A stretch of DNA of 64,000 bases from an uncultured Cohaesibacter sp. Its GTDB lineage: Bacteria; Pseudomonadota; Alphaproteobacteria; Rhizobiales; Cohaesibacteraceae. The stretch covers positions 1 to 64,000 of the forward strand of contig NZ_OY782763.1 of NCBI RefSeq assembly GCF_963678225.1, read 5' to 3'. A program made the position numbers and the translations under genes. Below are positions 35,318-43,934 of this stretch, in pieces. The notes beneath the pieces were generated by a model. The model was given only the letters and a program-made list of their open reading frames with translations, ran no database searches and was not told the origin of the DNA. Numbering within the stretch: position 1 is the stretch's first letter; every line of letters starts with the position of its first letter.

Positions 35318-35925
35318 ATATTTGTTAATTTTGAATTCCACGTATTATGCGGAGTATTTGATTTGAAAAATATAGCATGTTCTATGCCTTATTCCAACAA
35401 CGCATTTGATCATACTCACGCGCCGCGCAAACTAAATTGACAAATTTGCAAGTCAAGCAACGCCATTTTCTTTGTGTACAATTCTGACGCTAAAAGCCTC
35501 TCCACCTGCTCTATACAAATGCGGTTTCCATCGGGGCAAAAGGTAATCATTACCCACTCGAGATAAAGCTATATGTAAAAATTTAACCAATTAATTATCT
35601 TTGCACAAAACCATAGCCGAAAGCTATGCTGTTGCTTTTAATCAATAAAACCAAGTTGATAAATTTCCCTTTTCGTCAAATTTACTTTAGAATTGCTCAA
35701 ATCAAGTTTGCATAATATGCCTTTTGCCCTTACTGTATACGTGTATGTACGACGTAACTTTAGATCGAAAAACCAATTGTTTCTGACTTCTGAGCTGCGC
35801 TGCGCTTAAAAATGCATCCGGATTTTCCAAAGGCTCAGACCGAGTTCTCTCCTGCGATTACGCTGGTAGGATTGACAGGATCAATTGCCACCATATTAGT
35901 TGGTTGACACTTGAGAGAGTAACTA
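35318..35925. other. Intergenic region between the kinase and RTX genes, 608 bases
   Basis: Strongly AT-rich and without a gene. It holds TTGACAAATTTGCAAGTCAA (35437-35456), an imperfect palindrome with TTGAC/GTCAA arms matching the cluster motif. It also has GGTAATCATTACC (35542-35554), a 6+1+6 inverted repeat, and CATAGC-CGAAA-GCTATG (35612-35628). These are candidate operators for the two divergent genes. Confidence 0.45.
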
Positions 35926-38745
35926 ATGCCGGATCCCATTATCTCCATTGCCAGTCTGTCTCGCACAGAAGGGTTTCCCTTTCTTTTCACCGCCACCCTC
36001 TCGGAAGCATCGGCTTCGGAAGTATCCGTCGATTGGGGTATGTTGCAAGATGGAAGCGCCCGCATTCAAGACGACGTGAATATCGGTTCTGGCACCTTGA
36101 CGTTTGCCGCAGGCGAAACTGAAAAGACGATCTATATTTTCTCTCAAAGCGACTCTATCGACGAGGCAGACGAGAACTTTACCGTCGTCCTGACCAACCC
36201 TGTCAATGCCTCGCTGGAAGGCGGAGAAAATCGCCTGACGGCCACCGGCATTATCGAGGATAATGATGGCACCGGTTCAGATCTTTCTCTGTTTGTCTCC
36301 GAGCCGATCATCCATGAAGGGGATAGCGGAACCAAACAGGCTCTCTTCGAAGTGCGCCTTTCCGAAGCACCCAATTCGAGTATTTCTCTGGCCTATCAGA
36401 CCGTTGATGGCTCTGCAAAAGCGGGCGAAGACTATACCGCAAAAAGCGGAACAGTAACCTTTCAAGCTGGCCAGACCGTTGCCACCATCGCAGTAGATAT
36501 ATCAGGCGACACGACCATCGAAGGCGATGAATTCTTCAACCTCGTCGTCACACCAAACGGTAGCATAGCAAATTCGGTCGAGGATTCCACAGGCACTGCC
36601 TATCTGCTCGATGACGACGCAGGGGCGGGAAACCAGCCTGTCATTTCCCTTTCCGGCGGCGTGATGGAAGAAGCAGACTACCAGACCTATCTCTATTTCA
36701 CGGTTACGCTTTCCGAGCCATCCAGCGATACGGTTTCCGTCAGAGCAACAACACGCGAAGACGGCAGCGCCACAGCATTGAGCGATTATTACACCAAGTA
36801 TGACACGATCACGTTCGAACCTGGCCAAACCGAGCGTCAGGTAATCATCTCCATTCTAGCAGACTCAGACGTTGAAAATTATGAGAATTTCTCGGTCCTT
36901 CTTTATGAACCAACAAACGCCGTTTTGGCTGGGGGCGAAGATAGCATTTCTGCCACGGGTATCATTCAGGATGACGACGGCAGTGCGACCGACGTCTCTT
37001 TGTTCGTCTCCGATCCGGTTGTCAGCGAAGGTACGACCAGCGGCAAGCAGGCCTTTTTCGAACTGCAACTCTCCCAGCCATCCAGCTCTGATATTACGCT
37101 CAGCTACAGCACTGCAAACGGGACTGCTACGGCAGGGCAGGACTTTGTAGCCAAAAGCGGGACGGTTACATTCCATGCTGGTCAAACCGTTGCATCTGTG
37201 GGTGTCACGCTCCTTAATGACACGATCTCAGAGGGAGATGAAACCTTCTCCCTCATCGTTACGCCCAATGGCAGCATTGCTAATGGCAGCGCGGATTCTA
37301 CTGGCATTGCAACCATCCAGAATACGGAAGTAACGAACCAGACCATCCGCGGCAATGCGGCAAACAATAGCCTGTCTGGCGGCGCGGGAAATGACGCCAT
37401 CTTCGGTTACGCAGGCAATGACACGATTGTTGGAGGAGCGGGCAACGATCGAATTTATGGCGGCCCCGGTCTGGACACTATGTCAGGCAATGCGGGCAAC
37501 GACATCTATTACGTCAATACCTATGGCGACAAGGTCAACGAGCTAGCCGGACAGGGCATCGATCGTGTCTTCAGCTCATCCAACTACAATCTCAAAGCCA
37601 ACAGCCAGTATATCGAGCATCTGACCCTGACGGGCAACGCCAACATCAACGGCACCGGCAACATGCAAGCCAACATCATGAATGGCAACATGGGCAACAA
37701 TCGGCTAAACGGCCTCGCCGGAAATGACACCCTTAACGGCAGAGGTGGCGCGGACACCCTCATTGGCGGCTATGGGAACGACCGTCTTTATGGCCACAAT
37801 GGGTATGACACGCTTAATGGCGATCAGGGCAATGACCGCCTGTTTGGTGGCAATGGCAATGATGTGCTTTACGGCGGCAACGGCAACGACATCCTCTTTG
37901 GAGGCGCCCATAATGACCGCCTTTATGGCGGAGCTGGCTGGGATACCATGTCGGGCAACGGCGGGAACGACATCTATTATGTCAATGCCTATAACGACAA
38001 GATCAACGAGCTGGCCGGGCAGGGCATAGACCGTGTCTTCAGCTCATCCAACTATAATCTCAAAGCCAACAGTCAGTATATCGAGCATCTGACCCTGACA
38101 GGTAACGCCAACATCAACGGTACCGGCAACATGCAAGCCAACATCATGAATGGCAACATGGGCAACAATCGGCTAAACGGCCTCGCCGGAAATGACACGC
38201 TGAATGGCAAGGGCGGAAACGACATCCTACACGGTGGCACCGGGTCTGACCGCCTCAATGGGCAACTGGGCAATGATCGTCTTTACGGCAATCAGGGCAA
38301 TGACATACTCAGCGGAGCCAATGGCAATGACATACTCAATGGCGGGCTGGGCAACGATCGGCTCTTTGGGGGCGCCGGTGCTGACAGACTGATCGGCTCC
38401 GCCGGAGCAGACAAAATGTATGCCGGCAACGACAATGCCGTTGATACCTTTGTCTTTAACAGCATCAATGACAGCCGAGCAGGTGCAGCTCAGCATGATA
38501 TGATCTATCTGTTCGAAAGCCGTGAGGATCAAATTGATCTCTCGGGCATTGATGCCAACCTGTCATCGGCAGGCAATGACAGCTTCCATTATTCAAGTTT
38601 CGGAGCCAGCGCCAACTCAGTCTGGGTCCAGACCTCTGGATCGAACACCATGCTTTACGCTGACAATAACGGCGATGCTGTTGCCGATTTCGAAATCGAG
38701 TTGGTCAATCTGTCCTCACTCGATGGAGCGGATATTACATTATAG
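35926..38745 (+). CDS. Calx-beta/RTX repeat protein, probably type I secreted
   Basis: 939 residues, acidic, with no signal peptide. Four Calx-beta domains (about 3-110, 120-225, 236-348, 355-462) are followed by RTX nonapeptide repeats (about 472-830; many GGxGND units). The C-terminal region (about 838-939) resembles the serralysin/M10-type end, with DTFVFNS, DQIDLSGID and ADFEIELVNL. Such proteins leave the cell by a type I exporter using an uncleaved C-terminal signal and fold on meeting Ca2+. No protease, lipase or other catalytic domain is visible, so an adhesin or surface-layer role is the best guess. Domains alternate A-B-A-B, and a 240-base RTX segment is duplicated nearly intact. 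No exporter ABC gene is adjacent. A hairpin terminator follows. Confidence 0.88.
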   Translation: MPDPIISIASLSRTEGFPFLFTATLSEASASEVSVDWGMLQDGSARIQDDVNIGSGTLTFAAGETEKTIYIFSQSDSIDEADENFTVVLTNPVNASLEGGENRLTATGIIEDNDGTGSDLSLFVSEPIIHEGDSGTKQALFEVRLSEAPNSSISLAYQTVDGSAKAGEDYTAKSGTVTFQAGQTVATIAVDISGDTTIEGDEFFNLVVTPNGSIANSVEDSTGTAYLLDDDAGAGNQPVISLSGGVMEEADYQTYLYFTVTLSEPSSDTVSVRATTREDGSATALSDYYTKYDTITFEPGQTERQVIISILADSDVENYENFSVLLYEPTNAVLAGGEDSISATGIIQDDDGSATDVSLFVSDPVVSEGTTSGKQAFFELQLSQPSSSDITLSYSTANGTATAGQDFVAKSGTVTFHAGQTVASVGVTLLNDTISEGDETFSLIVTPNGSIANGSADSTGIATIQNTEVTNQTIRGNAANNSLSGGAGNDAIFGYAGNDTIVGGAGNDRIYGGPGLDTMSGNAGNDIYYVNTYGDKVNELAGQGIDRVFSSSNYNLKANSQYIEHLTLTGNANINGTGNMQANIMNGNMGNNRLNGLAGNDTLNGRGGADTLIGGYGNDRLYGHNGYDTLNGDQGNDRLFGGNGNDVLYGGNGNDILFGGAHNDRLYGGAGWDTMSGNGGNDIYYVNAYNDKINELAGQGIDRVFSSSNYNLKANSQYIEHLTLTGNANINGTGNMQANIMNGNMGNNRLNGLAGNDTLNGKGGNDILHGGTGSDRLNGQLGNDRLYGNQGNDILSGANGNDILNGGLGNDRLFGGAGADRLIGSAGADKMYAGNDNAVDTFVFNSINDSRAGAAQHDMIYLFESREDQIDLSGIDANLSSAGNDSFHYSSFGASANSVWVQTSGSNTMLYADNNGDAVADFEIELVNLSSLDGADITL
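37501..37740 (+). repeat. Intragenic direct repeat, copy 1
   Basis: Codes for DIYYVNTYGDKVNEL through NGNMGNNRLNGLAGNDTLNG in the RTX protein. Nearly identical at the DNA level to 37969-38208; most differences are synonymous. Confidence 0.93.
37969..38208 (+). repeat. Intragenic direct repeat, copy 2
   Basis: Second copy, offset exactly 468 bases (156 codons) from copy 1. The last 80 bases or so are almost without change, which points to recent duplication or gene conversion. Confidence 0.93.
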
Positions 38746-38760
38746 TCCGACGGGGCTTTC

Positions 38761-38815
38761 GCTTGATGACAGAGATGACAATAGAAGGCTGTCATCAAGC
38801 ACGCGCCTATTTTTA
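38761..38815 (+). terminator. Probable terminator of the RTX gene
   Basis: A perfect 12-bp inverted repeat GCTTGATGACAG (38761-38772) and CTGTCATCAAGC (38789-38800) with a 16-base loop. Ten bases later there is a short T5 run (38810-38814). It lies 15 bases past the stop. Confidence 0.65.
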
Positions 38816-38987
38816 TGAAATCACGAAGGCAATGCGCATCGACCTCCCCATCACTCCATTTGACTAAGGCCGCCTATTCTCCACGCCGATCTGTTGCTAA
38901 TCAGCAATTGCTTTACTTGATTTGGTGTTTCCAATAGTTTCTGCAGCGAACAGACCACCAGACCAAAATGCACGGACCAGAGAAGTG

Positions 38988-41003
38988 ATGAAAGACCCAG
39001 TGAAAAGCGCCGGTTATCGCCCGGATATTGATGGTGTTCGGGCATTTGCGGTGCTTTCGGTCTTCCTGTTCCATCTCAACTTTGCCTTCATTCCTGGCGG
39101 CTTCGTTGGTGTTGATGTTTTTTATGTTATTTCCGGGTATGTCATTCTGCGTAGCATGTTGCCTGACATTATCGATGGGAAATTCTCACTTGCAGGCTTT
39201 TATGATCGTCGCATCCGCAGGATCTATCCTGCACTGATTCTGGTTGTCGGCCTTACGCTTGCGGTTGGCTCGATCATCAACACACCCAAGGAATTTGTTT
39301 CACTGGCAGAGTCATCCGCTGCCGCTCTTTTTTCCGGCTCCAACATCTATTTCAATGATCGTCTGGACTATTTTGCCGCAGCGGCCAGAACCATCCCGTT
39401 GCTACACACATGGTCTCTCGGCGTTGAATTCCAGTTCTACCTCCTGATTCCCCTTTTGCTGCTACTCTCGGCACGTTTTGCTGCCAATCGTTCCAGAGCC
39501 ATTCTGATGGCACTGCTGGCCTTGCTCGCTGTTTCCTTCATTGGCAATGTTCTTGCCGTCTATTTGGTCTTTGATAGCAACTTTGCTTTCTATATGCCGA
39601 TCACACGCTTCTGGGAGATTGGCATTGGAGGGGTGATCGCCTATTGGGATGGCCGTTTCAGGCCAGCCAAAGCTCTGTCCGTCGTCTTGACCTATGCGGC
39701 AATCATCGGCCTTGTTGCATCCGTAACGCTCATAGATGAGAACACCACGTTCCCCGGCCTTGCCGCTTTGTTGCCGGTTTTGGCAACGGCGGTACTGGTG
39801 TTAATCGTTCCACGCGATGGCAGCTTTTACAAAAGGGTTGTCACATCGCCTCCTGCGTTGTTCTTTGGACAGATTTCCTATTCGCTCTATTTGTTCCACT
39901 GGCCAATCATCGTATTCCCGGCCTTGTATCTAGGCCGAGATCTGGTCTTCTCTGAAAAGTGCGTTCTGTTCCTGCTCGCAACAGGGCTTTCCTTCGTCAG
40001 CTGGAAATTCATCGAGACTCCCTTGCGACGAGCGCGTGAAGGACGACGCCACCGTCTGGCCCTTGGCGGGATGGGAGCAACACTCGCTGCCCTGTGCCTG
40101 ATAGCCGGTATCGTGATCAATTTGCAGGGTGTTCCGCAGCGGTTAAACCCGCCAGCGCAAGAGATCTATTATCAAGTCGAAAATGGAGAAGCCCCGGTTG
40201 CTCCTTGCTCCCCGATTGAAGGGTTGCACGGCATGCGCAAAGCGGCGATCTCTTCGTGCCAGACAGAAGGTGCAAGTGATAATGACCTGTTTGTCTTGTG
40301 GGGCGATAGCCATGCAGGCATGCTGTGGCATGAGCTCAAACCTGACCTTGGCAAGCTCGGTATGAGTGGCATATTAGCCGTGATGCCAGCCTGTCCGGCG
40401 CTACTGGCCGTTCATACATCAAAGCTGAAAAACCGCGAGGAATGCGAACAACTTGGGCTCTATTTACAGCAAGTCGTAAAAGCGAAAAAGGCGCCACTTG
40501 TTGTTCTCTCCACCCGCTGGGGCAACTATGCCTCGGATATGGTGTCCCCCGGCGATGGGGGCTTGCCCACACCGCTGTTCGACGACAAGAACAATGGCCA
40601 GAAAATCACCTTCAACGATGCCATGTCGCGCACCGTGGCCTATTTTTCGGATCTGGGTGCCCATGTCGTCATTGTTGGCCCCGTGCCCGAGGTCGACTAT
40701 AACGTGCCCGAGATGCTAATTCGCTCAACCAATCTCGACTTCCCGTTGCCCATCTCTAAGCGAGCGGCATTTGACAAACGACAGGCCAAAACGCTTAAAG
40801 CTCTGAAGACGCTAGAAAAAGAAAGGCCAGACGTTACCATCGTCTATCCTCATGATGCGCTTTGCTCGCAAAGCGCCTGCTCAGTGGTAGAAGGGAAAAG
40901 GCCGCTTTATACCGATGATGATCACCTGAGCAATCTTGGTGTTGACATCATCTTGCCCGATATCATCGCGGCAATGCGTTCAAGCCATAGCGCACTGAAT
41001 TAG
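38988..41003 (+). CDS. OafA/YrhL-type acyltransferase with C-terminal SGNH domain
   Basis: 671 residues. The acyltransferase-3 membrane domain (about 10-380, ten segments) has YRPDIDGVRAFAVLSVFLFH with the catalytic-type region, GGFVGVDVFYVISGY and RRIRRIYPAL. After a membrane link comes a periplasmic SGNH/GDSL hydrolase-like domain (about 420-671) with the nucleophile block WGDSHAGM and the terminal DDDHLSN (Asp-His pair). The fusion O-acetylates a cell-surface polysaccharide such as O-antigen, peptidoglycan or exopolysaccharide. ATG 38988 follows a GAGAAG ribosome site; the open frame upstream has no support. The stop codon overlaps that of the convergent PPOX gene. Confidence 0.9.
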   Translation: MKDPVKSAGYRPDIDGVRAFAVLSVFLFHLNFAFIPGGFVGVDVFYVISGYVILRSMLPDIIDGKFSLAGFYDRRIRRIYPALILVVGLTLAVGSIINTPKEFVSLAESSAAALFSGSNIYFNDRLDYFAAAARTIPLLHTWSLGVEFQFYLLIPLLLLLSARFAANRSRAILMALLALLAVSFIGNVLAVYLVFDSNFAFYMPITRFWEIGIGGVIAYWDGRFRPAKALSVVLTYAAIIGLVASVTLIDENTTFPGLAALLPVLATAVLVLIVPRDGSFYKRVVTSPPALFFGQISYSLYLFHWPIIVFPALYLGRDLVFSEKCVLFLLATGLSFVSWKFIETPLRRAREGRRHRLALGGMGATLAALCLIAGIVINLQGVPQRLNPPAQEIYYQVENGEAPVAPCSPIEGLHGMRKAAISSCQTEGASDNDLFVLWGDSHAGMLWHELKPDLGKLGMSGILAVMPACPALLAVHTSKLKNREECEQLGLYLQQVVKAKKAPLVVLSTRWGNYASDMVSPGDGGLPTPLFDDKNNGQKITFNDAMSRTVAYFSDLGAHVVIVGPVPEVDYNVPEMLIRSTNLDFPLPISKRAAFDKRQAKTLKALKTLEKERPDVTIVYPHDALCSQSACSVVEGKRPLYTDDDHLSNLGVDIILPDIIAAMRSSHSALN

Positions 41004-41614
41004 CGCGCATCGCGTCGCGCAAAACACGCTTCAAGATCTGCGATGCGCGCGTCCCGTTCGGCCAACAGGTCAGCTACCTTGTCGGCATCTATCTTGCGAG
41101 GAATATGCTGCGGACAATTGACATCCCATGCGATTAGATCAAACAGAATAACGCGTTCAGGCCGCCCCTTGCTCCCCGCCATCTTGAGCCGATCCAGCAA
41201 AGCTTCGTCATCTTCTACCACACTGGCTGTACCCCAGAGCTTGATGCGTCGTGCTTCTTGGTAGTCGATTAAAAACAGATAGGCTTGTTGGTTCTCTGAA
41301 AGATTGCCCAGCGTGATATATTGCCTATTGCCAGCCAGATCGGCAAAAGCAATACAGGTATCGGTAAGCACTTGGAGAAACCCTGCAGGTCCACCCCGAT
41401 GCTGAATATAGGGCTGGCCCTGAGCATTGGCGGTGCCAAGGAAAAAGCTCGTCTGCTGCGATATGAAACGTTCCAGCTCTGGCGTAACCAGATCGCACCA
41501 TGGTCGTTTTTGCTCCATACGGGCATAGAGTTCTCGCGAGCCCTTCGCCTCTTGCGTAGCTTTTACCGCGTGGGAAAAAGCTACATCACTAGGTGTGAAA
41601 CCATGGGGTTTCAT
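41000..41614 (-). CDS. Pyridoxamine 5'-phosphate oxidase-family flavoprotein
   Basis: 204 residues, split-barrel FMN-binding fold. GFTPSDVAFSHAVKATQEAKGSRELYARME at the N terminus and QQTSFFLGTANAQGQPYIQHRGGPAGF are typical of the PPOX-like group found near AhpD-type genes. It is unlikely to make pyridoxal phosphate; a flavin-linked oxidoreductase of unknown substrate is more likely. The 13th codon of the longer frame is chosen as start (41614), since it lies one base after the stop of the upstream DUF1348 gene, giving coupled translation; 41650 is the alternative. Last gene of a three-gene operon divergent from the LysR gene. Confidence 0.78.
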   Translation of the reverse strand: MKPHGFTPSDVAFSHAVKATQEAKGSRELYARMEQKRPWCDLVTPELERFISQQTSFFLGTANAQGQPYIQHRGGPAGFLQVLTDTCIAFADLAGNRQYITLGNLSENQQAYLFLIDYQEARRIKLWGTASVVEDDEALLDRLKMAGSKGRPERVILFDLIAWDVNCPQHIPRKIDADKVADLLAERDARIADLEACFARRDAR

Positions 41615-41615
41615 T

Positions 41616-42080
41616 TCATAGCCCCAGCGCACTAAGGGATGGATGATCATCAGGCCGCCGCCCCAAGGGCCAACGGAAAAGACGATCCGCTTCCTTGATC
41701 GTTAAGTCATTGATGCAGGCAAAGCGCACGGCCATCAGTCCTTCTTCATCGAATTCCCAATTCTCATTGCCGTAAGAGCGCGTCCATTGGCCAGATTTAT
41801 CTTGCCATTCATAGGCAAACCGCACAGCAATCCGGTTACCCTGAAAGGCCCAGAGCTCCTTGATCAGACGGTAATCCAGCTCTTTGCTCCATTTTTCAGA
41901 CAGGAAGGAGACAATTTCTGCACGTCCATTGAGAAATGTGCTGCGATTACGCCAGCGGCTCTCCGGCGTATAAGCAAGCGAAACCGCTTCGGGGTCGCGG
42001 CTGTTCCAGGCATCTTCGGCCAGACGGACTTTGCGAACGGCATCATTGCGCGAAAACGGGGGAAGGGGTGGTCGGCTCAT
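41616..42080 (-). CDS. DUF1348 (NTF2-like) protein
   Basis: 154 residues with the alpha+beta cone of the SnoaL/NTF2 superfamily. Recognisable stretches are [58 protein letters not shown] and [13 protein letters not shown]. The DUF1348 group has no assigned reaction. The frame extends 19 codons further up, but MSRPPLPPF at 42080 has a strong GAGGAG site. It is the middle gene of the operon, 84 bases after the AhpD-like gene. Confidence 0.83.
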   Translation of the reverse strand: MSRPPLPPFSRNDAVRKVRLAEDAWNSRDPEAVSLAYTPESRWRNRSTFLNGRAEIVSFLSEKWSKELDYRLIKELWAFQGNRIAVRFAYEWQDKSGQWTRSYGNENWEFDEEGLMAVRFACINDLTIKEADRLFRWPLGRRPDDHPSLSALGL

Positions 42081-42163
42081 GAGAAACTCCTCAAGCGAGA
42101 TAATGAGAATAGGGAGAGGAAAAAAGGCGACGAACACAGGGAACGCCGCCAGTTGGGCACCGA

Positions 42164-42712
42164 TTAGGCGGCGACGCCTTCTGCCACGGGGAAGTCGATC
42201 TCTGTTTTGGCGACTTCGTTGAGATAGTTGGTCCAGAGATTGAACGCCACATGCAGGACAATTTCGATAACTTGCGCATTATCGTAGCCAGCAGCGCGGA
42301 CGGCGGCCAGATCGGCATCAGCAATGTGACCACGGTTTTTGGCAACAGCCAAAGCAAAGACGATAGCGGCGTTTGCCTTTGCGTCAGTGGAGCGCCCCTG
42401 ACGGTTTGCCGCAATCTCTTCGGCTGGCAACTTGGCAATGTTGATTGCCAGATAGGTATGGGCGGAGAGGCAATAGCCACAGCCGTTAAACTCGGAAATC
42501 GCGAGCGCAATCCGCTCACGAGTAGCCGCGGGCAACTGCCCTTTGCCCAACGCGCCGAAAAGACCAAGATAGCCTTCAAGAGCAGCAGGGTTTACCCCTG
42601 CAAGGCGAAACAGGTTCGGCGCGCTGCCCAACTGCTTGGTCACTTGCTCAAGAAGAGGGCGAGATGCTTCAGGGGCTGCATCAATGGTGGATGGATACGG
42701 TATGCGAGACAT
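42164..42712 (-). CDS. AhpD-like peroxidase-related protein (carboxymuconolactone decarboxylase family)
   Basis: 182 residues, helical. The redox centre reads [17 protein letters not shown], with CxxC and the following His as in the uncharacterised peroxidase-related group. It probably handles peroxides or electrophiles with thiol reductant. CGGAGA lies before the ATG. First gene of the operon divergent from the LysR regulator, hence probably its target. Confidence 0.88.
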   Translation of the reverse strand: MSRIPYPSTIDAAPEASRPLLEQVTKQLGSAPNLFRLAGVNPAALEGYLGLFGALGKGQLPAATRERIALAISEFNGCGYCLSAHTYLAINIAKLPAEEIAANRQGRSTDAKANAAIVFALAVAKNRGHIADADLAAVRAAGYDNAQVIEIVLHVAFNLWTNYLNEVAKTEIDFPVAEGVAA

Positions 42713-42825
42713 GTTTGTTTCTCCGTTGTTTGTATCTCGTTTGCTTTCGATGCAGTCAAAATAGGGGTTCCAAAATTTTTGATAAGACGATAAAATTGGA
42801 AGGAAACCTTCCGGAATTTGGAAAC
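42713..42825. promoter_or_regulatory. Divergent operator region of the LysR gene
   Basis: 113 bases containing TTCCAAAATTTT (42768-42779) and AAAATTGGAA (42792-42801), an inverted repeat with one extra base in the left arm. A GGAAGGAAACCTTCC-type repeat overlaps and follows it. This is the form expected for LysR-type binding between divergent genes. Confidence 0.55.
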
Positions 42826-43719
42826 ATGTCTGATCGCCTTGATGCCATGTCTGTTCTTATTGCCGTTGTTGATGCGGGCAGTCTTTCTGCGGCCGCACGC
42901 AGTCTCGGTTTGCCGCTCACCACGGTTAGCCGCCGGATATCTGACCTTGAAACCCGTATCGGCACCACCATCCTCAACCGGTCGGCCCGAGGCTTGACTG
43001 TGACCGATCAGGGCACAGCCTATGTGGCGGCCTGTCGCCAAATTCTTGAGGAAGTTGATGAAGCAGAGCGAACCGCGGCTGGGGAGTTTTCTGAACCCAA
43101 GGGGCTATTGACACTGACGGCCCCGATTGTTTTCGGGCGCTTGCATATATTGCCGGTGCTGACAGATTTTCTGTCGTCTTACCCGGATGTGACTGCGCGC
43201 CTTGAGCAAACGGATCGCAGGGTCAATCTTCTGGAAGAACATATAGATGCGGCCATCCGCATTGGTCATTTGCCAGACAGCAGCTTGCGCGCGCGCCGGT
43301 TGGGCGAGGTGCGGCAAGTGGCCTGTGCGAGCCCCTCATATTTGCAAAAACATGGACATCCGCAATCACCAGACGAACTTAGCGACCATTCCTGCATCAC
43401 ATTTGAAAATCTGATGCCCTCAGAGCGCTGGACATTCGGTTCAAACAAGACTGTAAGACAGGTGCCGGTCAACACCCGCCTCAGCGTCAACACAGCCGAA
43501 GCCGCAATCGAAGCCGCCGCTTCCGGCTTGGGCATAACGCGTGTTCTATCCTATCAAGTGACCAAAGCCGTCAAAGAAGGCCGGTTGGAAGTCATATTCA
43601 GGGAAGATGAGCCTCAGCCATGGCCCGTCAATATTATCTATCGCGGACGACCGGTGCCGCAAAAGCTGCGTAGTTTCATAGACTTCGCTTCGCCGCGCTT
43701 GCGCAGCGTCCTGAGTTAA
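42826..43719 (+). CDS. LysR-family transcriptional regulator
   Basis: 297 residues, the standard length. The N-terminal HTH (about 5-62) reads AVVDAGSLSAAARSLGLPLTTVSRRISDLE, and RGLTVTDQGTAYV follows. The rest is the periplasmic-binding-like effector domain. The start is ATG 42826; the frame is open upstream through the divergent promoter but without homology there. It most likely controls the AhpD-like/DUF1348/PPOX operon. The subgroup resembles CrgA/DsdC-like regulators that sense redox or aromatic signals, but the effector is unknown. Confidence 0.9.
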   Translation: MSDRLDAMSVLIAVVDAGSLSAAARSLGLPLTTVSRRISDLETRIGTTILNRSARGLTVTDQGTAYVAACRQILEEVDEAERTAAGEFSEPKGLLTLTAPIVFGRLHILPVLTDFLSSYPDVTARLEQTDRRVNLLEEHIDAAIRIGHLPDSSLRARRLGEVRQVACASPSYLQKHGHPQSPDELSDHSCITFENLMPSERWTFGSNKTVRQVPVNTRLSVNTAEAAIEAAASGLGITRVLSYQVTKAVKEGRLEVIFREDEPQPWPVNIIYRGRPVPQKLRSFIDFASPRLRSVLS

Positions 43720-43934
43720 GTCACCACACAACAAAAAGTTGCAACAAGCAGACTTCTTCCGGCGTGGCCATGCGTTCGTATATTGCAGCAAGCCGCGACG
43801 TCTCGTCTCAACGGATACAAAAGGATACCATAGGATAAGATTTGCGACTTGTACAAAGGCTCAACCACAAGCTACTTTCAAGATGTTGAATTAAAGCAAT
43901 ATCTGTCCCGATTCTTCCCCGTTTCGAAAGCGCC

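Noticed and set aside
37340-38420. Short tandem repeats resembling a CRISPR or satellite array
   Set aside because: They are in frame and encode GGxGxD calcium-binding repeats of the RTX protein; there are no spacers of uniform size.
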